This document shows positions 46,574 to 58,700 of a stretch of DNA of 64,000 nt, one piece after another. The notes beneath the pieces are model-generated. The model had not been told where the DNA came from. It made no database searches and saw only the letters and a program-made list of their open reading frames with translations. Origin of the DNA: Mastigias papua (taxonomy: Eukaryota; Cnidaria; Scyphozoa; Rhizostomeae; Mastigiidae). The position numbers were made by a program, and so were the translations under genes. The stretch spans positions 10,401,534-10,465,533 of the forward strand of contig OZ025277.1 of the NCBI GenBank assembly GCA_964019165.1. Reading direction: 5' to 3'. How positions within the stretch are numbered: position 1 is the stretch's first letter; the number at the start of each line of letters is the position of its first letter.

Positions 46574-47505
46574 GTTCCAAGTAGAGTCCTTTTTTGTTGT
46601 AGAACACTAATTCTTAAGTAGCTTGGCAGTTTGTCTTCTAACTGTGGTACCAGAATGTCTGAGTAATTCTCCTGTTTCTTTCCAAGCGACAACAAGGCTC
46701 TGTGATTGGTTTCCATTTCTGTGTAGAATTTTCTTATTCCTTTCAAGTCATAATCTCTGTATACTGGCTGAATATTTAGTAGGGCTTGATAATGCATGCT
46801 GCAAATTTTTTCTGTATCTCCATACCTTTCTTTCAATAGGTTTATCGCAGCTTGGTAATTTCGATTGTCAAGTCGATAATTATCTATTACCTTTAGTACA
46901 TCTCCGTCCAGTAATCCAGTCAAATAGTCAAACTTTTCTCTCTCTGACAATTCTGACCTTGAATGAATATTCCCTTCAAATGAGTCCCAAAAAGACATCC
47001 ATTTGATCGGATCCCCATCAAATCGCCTTAAATTTAACTTAGGTAGCTTGGCATTTATTGTTGGTCTAGTCTCCCTATAACCCCTGTTTTCCGATTTGAC
47101 CATCCCTGTAAATTTCGCTAATTCATCGTTCAAATCTTCGATTACTGCTTTCATGTCAGTGTAGAACATAGTTGTTTCTTCAACTTCAGCTTCTAATTGT
47201 ACTTCATCTCCAGCTTCCACTATCTCTGCAATAATGTTTTCATCTAGCTCCTTTATCTGCTCTAGACTTGTTTCTATAGAAAATTTCCACTTATTTAGCT
47301 GCCTTTTCGAAATACTTTCCTTGCTGTTAAATGCCTTTTCTACCTCATTTGCCACCTTTCTTACTAATTCCTTTCTTTTCTGTCTTAACATTGTTTTCCC
47401 ATTCCCCTCCGCGTGTCCACTGCCTGCATTGCTTGGCAACGATTCCGTTGTGCTACCTTGAGATGTTTCGTTGATCTCATTCGTTTCTCCTTCTTGAACA
47501 CTCAT
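46558..47505 (-). CDS. gag: BEL/Pao gag
   Basis: 315 codons with an acidic, Ser-rich start, a charged helical middle and the conserved region LPKLNLRRFDGDPIKWMSFW (DUF1759 class) followed by FDYLTGLLDG and a Tyr-rich capsid-like part. The protein builds the particle. The ORF overlaps the start of pol by 16 bp. Its last 12 or so codons do not resemble the family, because the conserved reading continues in the -1 frame after an A6 run near 46594-46599. Confidence 0.92.
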   Translation of the reverse strand: MSVQEGETNEINETSQGSTTESLPSNAGSGHAEGNGKTMLRQKRKELVRKVANEVEKAFNSKESISKRQLNKWKFSIETSLEQIKELDENIIAEIVEAGDEVQLEAEVEETTMFYTDMKAVIEDLNDELAKFTGMVKSENRGYRETRPTINAKLPKLNLRRFDGDPIKWMSFWDSFEGNIHSRSELSEREKFDYLTGLLDGDVLKVIDNYRLDNRNYQAAINLLKERYGDTEKICSMHYQALLNIQPVYRDYDLKGIRKFYTEMETNHRALLSLGKKQENYSDILVPQLEDKLPSYLRISVLQQKRTLLGTWRNC

Positions 47506-47538
47506 TCTCTTTATCTCTTACGACTTGGCAATTTCAAT

Positions 47539-47556
47539 CCGGTCGGTTGGGCCACG
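47539..47556 (-). promoter_or_regulatory. Putative primer binding site
   Basis: Two bases after the 5' LTR (element orientation) the sequence reads tggcccaaccgaccgg. The TGG matches the complement of a tRNA 3' CCA end. The tRNA was not identified. Confidence 0.55.
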
Positions 47557-47941
47557 TTTTATCAATTTAACCCCGATCCTTCCTAATTCCACCGCTTTCA
47601 ATTTGGGCAATTGATAGCCTTTCGTGCGCCGTTCGGTTCAGGCCAGTCCAAGAGGTACTAACGCATGAATGTTGATTTTTGGGAATAAATGTATATATAA
47701 ATGTTGGATAAATATGAATAAAAGCGGATATAAATGTATGTAAAGTTACTTAATGTTTGTAATGTCCTTCCCTTTTTTGTTATCTTTCAGTTCTTCTCTC
47801 TTCCATCAATCTATCTCTCTCCTCCATCAATCTATCGTTCATTCCTTTTTGCGAGCACGCTGTAATATGATCTCTACACGAGATCTATTGAACACAACTA
47901 AACAATAGTACGTTAACCAAAAATATTCATAATTTGCAACA
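47557..47941 (-). repeat. BEL/Pao 5' LTR
   Basis: 385 bp, same length as the 3' LTR with a single difference. It should carry the element promoter, although no obvious TATA motif was picked out. Confidence 0.97.
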
Positions 47942-47946
47942 TGTAG
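47942..47946. repeat. Target-site duplication, right (tgtag)
   Basis: Exact copy of 41756-41760. Confidence 0.85.
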
Positions 47947-48099
47947 GGGAAGATATCACTGCATACAGGGGAACTGTGTTTGGTATTTTTTATATATGTA
48001 GGTACTTGCGCATGCGTATAGGTAGGGGCAAGATGCATCCAACTTAGGTTTTTCTTGACTCAAAAACACCCAATACTAGCAAGTCCATATGCTTCAAAG

Positions 48100-48640
48100 T
48101 TGAGAAGGAATTATATTGAGTATAGCTGTAGGGAGAATTTCTGTTAAACGTTATTTTGGGTAGAATTCTGTTAAATGCTGTTGTGAGAACACGGTATGTT
48201 AAAAATTGTTGTGAGTAGAAACCCTGTTGGATGCTGTTGGTGCTGTTAAGCGTTTTTGTGAATAGAAATCCTGCTGAACGTAATTGTGAATATAAATTCT
48301 GTTCAACATAGTTGTGAGAAGAAATTCTGCTGAACGCTGTGGCGGGTAAAATTCTGTTGAACACAGCCGTGACTAGAAGTTCTGTTCAACATATTTGCGA
48401 GTAGAAATTCTTTTCAAAATAGTTGTGAGAAGAAATTCTGCTGAACGCTGTGGCGGGTAAAATTCTGTTGAACACAGCCGTGAGTAGAAGTGTTGTTCAA
48501 CATATTTGCGAGTAGAAATTCTTTTCAAAATAGTTGTGAGTATCAGTTATGATGAACATTATTGTGGCTAGAATCTCTGTTGAGCATTGTTGTTAGTGGA
48601 GACTTAATTGAGCATAGTTCTCAGGAGGATTTTTGTTGAA
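48100..48640 (+). repeat. Minisatellite with 111-bp higher-order unit
   Basis: Units of about 28 bp built on 'agaaattctgttgaacatag' and 'ttgtgagt'. Four such units form a 111-bp block that is duplicated almost exactly at 48312-48422 and 48423-48533 (two differences seen), while the outer units are more diverged. The minus-strand ORF across it (48364-48044) reflects the repeat. Confidence 0.85.
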
Positions 48641-51600
48641 CATCACTATGGCTATTGTATCACTCTTTGTATAATGATGTAATTGTTTGAATCTGAATAG
48701 AAGAATGATTAGTAGAGCATCATTGGGTAGTGACGATGCAGACTTATTATGTTTGAAATAAAGCAGCCGGTCAGTGAGTAAAGAATATCGATTTGGCGTC
48801 ATTAAGTTAAAAAGTGGTTTGAAATTGTGAACTTCAAGCTAACAGAAGGAAGGACTTATATTCATCATGCATTGTGACTTAAAATTAATCTGCTAGTTGG
48901 CTGTTATTTTAGGGTGAAACAGAAGAGTAATTCAGATTGTTGTTGATGGTATAAAGATTGTGAGATGTCCTCATTTATTATACAGGAAATTAGAAGTAGA
49001 AGCGAGTATGATGATGAAGATATTGATTGTCACCTTGAATGATCCATTATGGTAACAGTGACCACCATCATGATTCTGATGATTATGACCGTTGTTTGAC
49101 TAAAACAGAAGTACGGCTACTTTTCGCTTTCGTACTGTTGAGTGCGTCAGGTAATACATTTTCTCGACTGCATCTGTAACACGGCATTTGTTAGCTTGCT
49201 ACTTCTGGATAACAATCTCCAGTAGGCCCAATTATTTCCCAGTAGTGGCAGGCAAAATCAAGGAATTTCCCAAGTTGTTTGGGCCCATGCGAGAACGAAA
49301 GTGTAGAAGGACAGTGTGATTTGTCCGCTGTGATCGTGAAATGTGTGTTGCCTACCTTCTACCAATATGTCTACAGGGCGTGGTCACAAAATCTTTCCTC
49401 ATTTTTGTGGCTCATTTGGTGAAATTTCCCCCACTAGTGGAAACTTTCCTAGAAAATGATATCTTCTGTAAAAGATTTTGAGCTAGCTATCGCTTTGACC
49501 TTGTGGTCAACGAAAGCAAATCAAAGATTAAGCTTGTGCTCACAGGACATTGATCTGTCTATTACAGTCTACCAACTGGTTTCTAATTTAGACGTACCAA
49601 CGACTGCTGTATTTTGACAACCATTGAAATATGGGCATCTTTCAAGTGGTACGTCATAGTAATGTGATTGACTACTTAGCTTTTGTGGCTTATCTCTAAT
49701 CCCATATTTTGGCTAATTTACACGAAATCCTTTTCAAACAAGTTGATATTAAAACTGAAGTTTTTCGTAACTCGTTAAATTGATCTTATGACATGAAAAA
49801 AGCTCCAGTTCGAGAAAAGGGTGTTTCTCGCAACCAAACAGTCAAAAGGTTTTTTGGTTGAGAACCAGTTGTTGGCTTCAAGAATAAACTTCAATTTTTA
49901 TTTTGGCTGTGCATGATAGCAGGAATTGATCCAGGAATTAAACCAGGTTTGTTTTCCTTTTACTACACAATAGCTGTACAGTTATCGAAACGAGTACTAA
50001 ATTGGCTTGTTAATGTACTGATTTTCGTCTATCGAATTTAGATGGCATGTTAACATATAATGTACCATACATTAGATGGCATAGTAGAGGTGTAAATATC
50101 TCAAAGTTACCTAGAGTCATCGCCAAGCTGGGCAAAAGTTTTCCCTGACGACATTTTGATCTAAGCTACCCATTTTTGTCTTTCGGATATTCCAGTCAAA
50201 GTGGGCAATAGTGCTGCAATATCTTCATTCCCCCGTGTTGCCCAGCAATGTTATTTGACTTGGCCATACCTTCAAAGGGGCTGCCTCCTTGAGATAAATA
50301 GGACGAGGTACTATTCTTTGAAGCATTCGACTGCTTACGATTCACAACCGTGAAAAATGCCAAATCACGAGTCTTACTTACTGTTGCATTGGAGATCTGC
50401 CAAATAGCACTTTGCATAATTCTTTCCTGCAGTGCTCTAAAATGAAATTTTCTTGTCTTGCCTGGGGATATTTTTCCTTTAATATTCATTTACACTGTCG
50501 AAAGAAGGTGCTAAGGTGCTAAGTATCATATTGGTCACCACTACATTTGCTAGTTAAAGTGAAATTGCACACGCCAATTTCAAGAATCATGTATGCGTGT
50601 TTTACAAGGCCTAGTGGTAAAAATTTCTTCATTTCTGGGCAAACTTTAGTTCTAAAAGTTTCGTAAACGTTTCTTAATTTAATAAAAAAAATTATAGTGA
50701 AAACGAAAGCAAAACGTAAAAACTGTCTTTTGTAGAGCCCATAAAGCTTATTGGCTTTTAAGCGCATAAAACATACGGTAGTGGACATTTCTATATCCGT
50801 GGAGGAAAAACGTGTTTCTAAAACTTTGAAAGATGGCAAAGAAATTTTTGAAGTGTCTAAGCTCTGCTCGTAGTTCTAATGATTTCTTAAAGTTTTAGGC
50901 TGTTTAGTAACAGGTTTCTTATAAACCGGTTTCTTATACAGAAGACAGTACTGCAATTTTGATGAATATAGTGAATATAGTGTTCAACTGCTCAATAGGT
51001 TACGAAGTTCAAAGCCTAGTACTTGATTTTTGAGACCTATGAAAGTTGATATGTCATTTAGCTTTGAAATCCCAGTATATTCACGCAAAAACAGTCATCG
51101 CTTTTACTTAATTTCTATGAGTATTTCTATGAGTTCCTTGCGATGACCTTAGGTATTAGAGTTTTTATGTATTTCTATCTGCGCCTGTCTGCCTGTGTAG
51201 CACTGTACTGTTCCACAAATGAGATTTTTCTTTCTAAGATAGTATTTAGAAAGTTTCAGAAATCATGAAAGCACTAAGAAGGATTCGGTACTGGGCAAAG
51301 AACACTTCTTAACAAGAGAACCATGTACTTTTAAGTAATTACAACAAGGGGGGGCATTGATTTTCAGCGAAAAGGGATACCTACCAGGGTCAGCGGTTGT
51401 TTCTTTTGTTTGCCATGTAGGAAGAGTCGTCTGTGAAATTGGTGTTCTACTTGCTGATCTCCACAAGACGATTTTTGTGATGATCTTCTGGAAAAGTTAC
51501 GACGACATACGTGCAGCAGGAATAAGGACCGTTAGTGAGGTCGTCAGTCCAACGAAGAGTGGAACCGATCCACCTTCAGTGTTGAGTTATTTGTAGTATG
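48641..51600. other. Intergenic stretch without recognised gene
   Basis: Minus-strand ORFs at 50839-50519 (106 codons, one strongly hydrophobic segment FLRFAFVFTIIFFIKL) and 50489-50196 (97 codons) lie close together and could be exons. I know no family for either and the splice join is not convincing. Nothing else is supported. Confidence 0.3.
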
Positions 51601-51659
51601 AGTCTTTCAAGAAGCAGGGAAATGATTGATATCAGTGACGATGTGTTTTGTGTGAATGG

Positions 51660-51695
51660 GAAGTGATTGATTGATTGATTGATTGATTGACTGAC

Positions 51696-51746
<51 letters not shown>

Positions 51747-51950
51747 AGAAGTAGTCGAGACTGTTATCGAGATTATTGCAAGCGAAGAAGTGATTGATAT
51801 CACTGATGATGTATTTTGTGTGATTGGGAAGTGATTGATTGATCAATTGATTGAGTGAGTGAGTGATCGATAGATAAAGAGATTGATTGATTGACTGGTT
51901 GGTTGATTGATTGATTGATTGATTGATTGACTTACTGATTGATTTTTGAA
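51660..51950 (+). repeat. (TGAT)n tetranucleotide arrays
   Basis: Two arrays of TGAT units (about 51665-51744 and 51831-51945) are embedded in a duplicated segment: 'gaagtgattgatatca' followed by 'gatgatgt.ttttgtgtga' occurs before each. The Asn-Gln-Ser-Ile ORFs on the minus strand are artefacts. Confidence 0.92.
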
Positions 51951-51969
51951 CTAGTGGAGATTGGTGCAA

Positions 51970-53252
51970 ACGCAGAAATGATTTCTGACTTGCTAGACTC
52001 GATGCTTAATAGACACTATCGATATTTTCTGAATTTGAGACAGATTCATTAAAAGAATCTATAATATTTGACAATTGTACTATTAGGCGAACATCAACTT
52101 ATTTGGCCTCTTTGAGAAACTACCATAATTACGTGGATGTTTTTGGCTAGGTGGACCATAGAAAAATTTATAGGGTTTTTACATTTCTCTTGCAGCTTAG
52201 TCAACAAACCAATATAATTGGTTTGTATTCAGACATGATATAGTTTAGGAGGCTGAATAGGCAAGTGGAAAAGTGTAATGCATAAGATCTCTAACAGTAT
52301 TTCAAACATTGAGAATGACGTGAAAATTCCAATTGACTGGTATAAAATCAATCGAGATGGTCACAAACCCAGAGAAGTTTTGACTTAAGGTTCATCGGCG
52401 TACAGAAAACATTAGGCTATGCATTCACAAGAATGAATTGTAGTTTAGATGACTCACAATTTGAAACTTTTTGGTGTGACAAGTGACTTACAGCTAAGCT
52501 GAAATCAGATTGTAGAATCTACCTACAAAAAGACTTGAAATAGAATTAGAAGATTTTAAAGGATTGCTCCTAACCTTGAATATGATATAAATGCTATTTT
52601 ATATAATTATTTTGTTGAGTTTAATTTTGATTGTTACCCACGGATCTAGATGTTTCGTAGAAAAGCGTTGAATGACCAAATCTACGTACGAGGAGCTTCA
52701 CACAAGGACGAGCTTACGATTAACAGGAAAAAACTTTCCAAAATTACTACTATAGGTCTACAAACGGTTAACCTCTAGCAGCTTTTCCTTCTTGTGTGAT
52801 CTCTCTGAATGTAATTTCTTATCCTAAAATCTTAGAATAAAGGAGCTCGTCCCTTTGCAAACACGAGAGCACTAAGATACGGGCATAATTCATTGTAGTT
52901 TAGTGGAATTATACTTTGGAACACACTCATTGAAAAAACAGTACCTACCAAAAACAACACTGACCTTGAAACAGTATGAAGAATTAGATAGGGTAAATTT
53001 TTTGCTAGTTAATATTTAGATAAAGGAAATTGCATGTAGGTAAGACCAGTTGGCTTGTATTAGTCTATTTGGCTATGTGTTTTAGCCAAGTTTAAATGTT
53101 TATTGCTATTTCATTATCATTGCATGATTGATGAGACAAGTGCTTTTGTAGCCCATACTTTCTAGTCAACAATTTGCTGCTATCTGGTTCGGAATGCAAG
53201 CTATTCTTGTGTTGGATTTTGTGATAGGGACAGAGGCCAAATCAAGTCATTA
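51970..53252. other. Intergenic stretch, nothing recognised
   Basis: A+T-rich sequence with no convincing ORF, splice-site set or repeat structure. Confidence 0.4.
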
Positions 53253-54025
53253 GGGAGCTGTCATAAAGTATGGCCGGGAGGGGGGCGGAGGGAAAGGCAC
53301 CGGGGTACCAAATTTCTAAGCAAGATTTTGATGGGGTACGAAAATTCTGAGCACAAAATAGTTGGGGTATGAAATCTTTCTGAAGTATATAATCACAAAA
53401 ATAAAACTGCAAGTGTTCTCAACAGTCTGGTTTGTCCATCACTTTGTTAAATGCAGCATACAATGACATCTGCTTTTTTTCATGCTCCAGTTTTCTTTTT
53501 TTTGTTTCCTTCTTCTTCAAATTTCCTTCTTTTGTTTTTTCCATTTCTCTCTCCAACCTGTCTCGTATGGCAATTGCCTTTGTCTTGGCATTTTCAACAA
53601 AAATCCCTTGCTCTATTAAATAGGACAATGCCTTCAAATGAAATCTTGGAAGCAACTGATTTGAATCCTTGATGTCATCAGCCACATTGAATGATCCAAG
53701 CTCTTTTATGTTTCTCATAACTTTCTCTTCATCAATGGTCCTCTTTGGGGCCAAAATCTTTATCACCTCTACAGCTTTGCTTCTGAGCCTGCTTTCTTTT
53801 TCCTTCTTTGCCAGATGTAATATAAAAGCAGCAAAAGTACAATGATTCAAGCATGTTCACAAACAGTATGTTGGTTTTACTTCATGGATGGGGTATGAAA
53901 ATTTTTAGAATATTTTTAATGGGGTATGAAATTTTCTCCAGGAAACTTGTGGGGGTTTGAAATTTTTGACTCATTTTTCCATTTCCCCTCCACCCCCCTC
54001 CCGGCCATACTTTATGACAGCTCCC
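53253..54025. mobile_element. 773-bp TIR element with TTA duplication
   Basis: The termini 'gggagctgtcataaagtatg' (53253 on) and its inverse (ending 54025) form inverted repeats of more than 30 bp, continuing as 'gccgggagggggg'. TTA flanks both sides (53250-53252, 54026-54028), the duplication expected of PIF/Harbinger elements. Inside, short 'ggggtatgaaat' direct repeats border a 143-codon minus-strand ORF. There is no transposase. Confidence 0.75.
53419..53850 (-). CDS. Unrecognised ORF inside the TIR element
   Basis: 143 codons from ATG. Lys/Arg/Glu-rich with a long charged, probably helical C-terminal half (residues about 95-130). It includes KAVEVIKILAPKRT, then SNQLLPRFHLKALSYLIEQG. 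I do not recognise the family. It occupies most of the element between the internal direct repeats. It could be a fragment of a host exon carried by the element or a remnant of an element-encoded accessory protein. Whether it is expressed is unknown. Confidence 0.4.
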   Translation of the reverse strand: MNHCTFAAFILHLAKKEKESRLRSKAVEVIKILAPKRTIDEEKVMRNIKELGSFNVADDIKDSNQLLPRFHLKALSYLIEQGIFVENAKTKAIAIRDRLEREMEKTKEGNLKKKETKKRKLEHEKKQMSLYAAFNKVMDKPDC

Positions 54026-54250
54026 TTAGTTAGCGGTTTTTTGCTATTTTACAAAAGTAAATTAGAACCCTGTCATTTTTTCTACGAAACGAGAGTCAAA
54101 TTAAAAGTAGATGGAGTCTGAAAGAATGAAAAATACAAATTAAGCCGCCTTAACTAGACATGGGCGAAGGAATACATTCAGCGTCATCTTTGCAAATTAC
54201 AGCTTATGTGCAAAGCATACTGTGAAGAGACATAATCGCCCCTGTCTTAA

Positions 54251-54953
54251 AGGCCAATTTCCAGTGAGAAAAAACCCAGCGAAATGCGAAAATGTTCGAG
54301 CGAAATACGTCACAGACATGCGCAGTGACATTTCACAGAGAGTTCGAGCGAAAAAATTTCTCAGCGAAAAAAGTTCACTTGAGTTCAACTTTTTTCTCAT
54401 TTCGCTTGCGAAATTCTTTCGTAGACCAATCAGAATTCGTAATTGTTTGGCAAGCTGCCACATTTCAACTTCATGATGTAATCATAAACAGGCCTAAATA
54501 GAAATGGCAACACAGCAACCTTCGTTGCTTGAAATGGCGAGCACAATTACAATCAGCGATGAGGACTTTTCAATTCGACAATTCGTCGAGAGTACACTTC
54601 TTCTAATTGGGAGGGAGTCATCCTAAATATTTTGAAAAAACAATTAATTCGTGGTCATGAAGCCGCATTTCCCCGAAAATATTATTATACTCTCCCTTCT
54701 CCTTTCCCTCTGCAAATATCATGCGAACCCAAAATCTTTTTCTATATCTGCTCTGTTTTCTCCTTCGATACAGCACGAGTAAAATCCACAGGTCATCGCA
54801 CGACAAATTCATGATGAACTATTTCGCAGAGGGATTTCTCTAAAGAGCTTCGCCTACTGGAAACTCACTTGCGAAATATTTCTCGAGAATTTTTTCGCGC
54901 GAAAAGTTTCTCGAGAACAATTTCTCTGAGTTTTTTCTCACTGGAAATCGGCC
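54251..54953. mobile_element. TTAA-flanked TIR element
   Basis: The left end 'aggccaatttccagtgagaa' is matched in inverse by 'tctcactggaaatcggcc' on the right, and TTAA flanks both (54247-54250, 54954-54957). The interior is rich in 'gagcgaaa' and 'tttcgcg' motifs in both orientations. The inverted match continues outside TTAA ('cgcccctgtc' against 'gacagggcg'), so the true ends could be near 54237 and 54969. It is piggyBac-like by flank, but unproven. No transposase. Confidence 0.6.
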
Positions 54954-54969
54954 TTAAGAGGACAGGGCG

Positions 54970-56858
<1,889 letters not shown>

Positions 56859-56993
56859 AACATACATTCAAACATCTCCTTAAGGTTTTAGCTGTTGTAG
56901 TAGGCCCTTTCACTGTTCTTTTCTCGAGTTACTTTTGATTCTCTTTTCGAATATCCTACAACGATTACTGATATGTTCCACAAATATTATCAC

Positions 56994-57550
<557 letters not shown>

Positions 57551-57847
57551 TACCGTAATGATTAGATTAAGCCTCCAACCCCCAAGATGATTTCTGAGAA
57601 ATATGCCACCACCTTTCGAATAAACCCCCATGGAGACCATCTGGGCTCAGCATAATACAGATTTATAGCAACGTAAAAAATATCAGCTGAATAAAAATAA
57701 GTATATTATACTGAAAAATGATACAAGATATTGTCCTTTGTAAACCTGACGACCTGTAAATTTAATAAGCCCCCCTCGAATAAGTCCCTAACCACCAAAT
57801 CGTTTCTGACAAATAAGCCCCAAGGGTTTAATCGAGTCATTACGGTA
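57551..57847. mobile_element. MITE-like element related to families A/B
   Basis: The ends 'taccgtaatgattagattaa' and 'tcgagtcattacggta' are inverted repeats. The interior has 'aagcccc' runs as in the other copies. 297 bp, no ORF. Confidence 0.6.
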
Positions 57848-57944
57848 ATGTACTCTGCTAACTTCATTTTTTATATAAGAGCACACTTCATAAGAACATT
57901 GAGACTGGATTTGCTATCAAAATACGAACGCTGCTAGGACATGC

Positions 57945-58195
57945 TCAGTCTCAGATGAGAATTTTCACAAGCACTTTTGGCAGGAAAATTCTGATGGTTT
58001 TTGTTAATAAGACTTAGCAGTCGTTGCTTTATTTCTGCACAGGTATCTCGACTGAATGTCTCTGGAACTTTATACTGCATGCTGTTTCTCAAATATTTGG
58101 AAAAAATCACTCTTCCAATAAGCACAGTTCTAAGAACACTTGAGCTTGAACACTTGTTCAAAAGTATCAAAAAGTTAAGGACTTAGAGCTACGGT
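57945..58195 (-). repeat. Dispersed repeat C, copy 3 (inverted)
   Basis: Reverse complement of the repeat at 20600-20845: 'agatgagaattttcacaagc' and 'tctcaaatatttggaaaaaa' are the landmarks. Confidence 0.6.
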
Positions 58196-58338
58196 AAAAA
58201 GTACCTGGTTCTTTAACAAAAGAGTGCAATGGAGGTTACAACTCGTGTCTTGGTCATAGTCATATTCAGCCACAGTGTTGCATTTACCAATGGGTCATGG
58301 GAACATCGACCTCGGCGATCTTACCTATTATTATAAAT

Positions 58339-58700
58339 TTTTGAGGACTGTAAAAAGCAACTATTTTTAGACAAAGTGCAGGTAAACTCATCTATCTTTT
58401 TGCGTGAGGATGGAAAAATGGTAAGCAAAGACTCTGAAATTGCAGAAGCTTTTAACAGCTTTTTTTGCAAATATTACAATAAGCTTAGGAATCTCTGCCA
58501 TTGAATCATTATTATTGCCGACAAATGACATAGTAGATCAAATCGACAAAGCCGTAATGAAATTTGAATTATATCAAAGCATATGCAAAGTCATAGAAAA
58601 CACCACGTCTTCCGAAAAATTTTATTTCAGAGAAATCGCCATTGAAGATGTTGCTATATAAATCAAAAAACTTAATTCGAATTCAATTTCCTCCTATACC
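58339..58700 (+). pseudogene. LINE fragment, start of reverse-transcriptase region
   Basis: Frame 1 (58339-58500) reads KKQLFLDKVQVNSS then EDGKMVSKDSEIAEAFNSFF, a conserved segment just ahead of the RT domain in animal LINEs. After a frameshift the frame ending 58661 continues with a KFYFREIAIEDV-type segment, and then a stop. Truncated at both ends. Confidence 0.75.

Larger units (their letters stand above)
41761..47941 (-). mobile_element. Full-length BEL/Pao LTR retrotransposon
   Basis: A 6181-bp element on the minus strand with two 385-bp LTRs, a putative tRNA primer site, gag, pol (protease, RT, RNase H, integrase) and a polypurine tract. The domain order PR-RT-RH-IN, the Cys/His arrangement and the YVDD motif place it in BEL/Pao. 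The LTRs differ by one substitution and the target duplication is perfect, so insertion is recent. There is no envelope ORF. Two defects or features stand out: pol is in the -1 frame relative to gag at an A6 run, and the integrase lacks its second catalytic Asp. Confidence 0.97.

Noticed and set aside
42348..47461. Plus-strand ORFs across the Pao element
   Set aside because: Antisense shadows of gag and pol with no family features.
41341..47946. Endogenous retrovirus with envelope
   Set aside because: The domains fit BEL/Pao and there is no envelope ORF between pol and the 3' LTR.
51576..51969. Asn-Gln-Ser-Ile repeat ORFs on the minus strand
   Set aside because: Translation of TGAT arrays.
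54197..54501. Overlapping ORFs on both strands
   Set aside because: They lie in the inverted arms and A/T-rich core of the TTAA-flanked element, with no recognisable domain.
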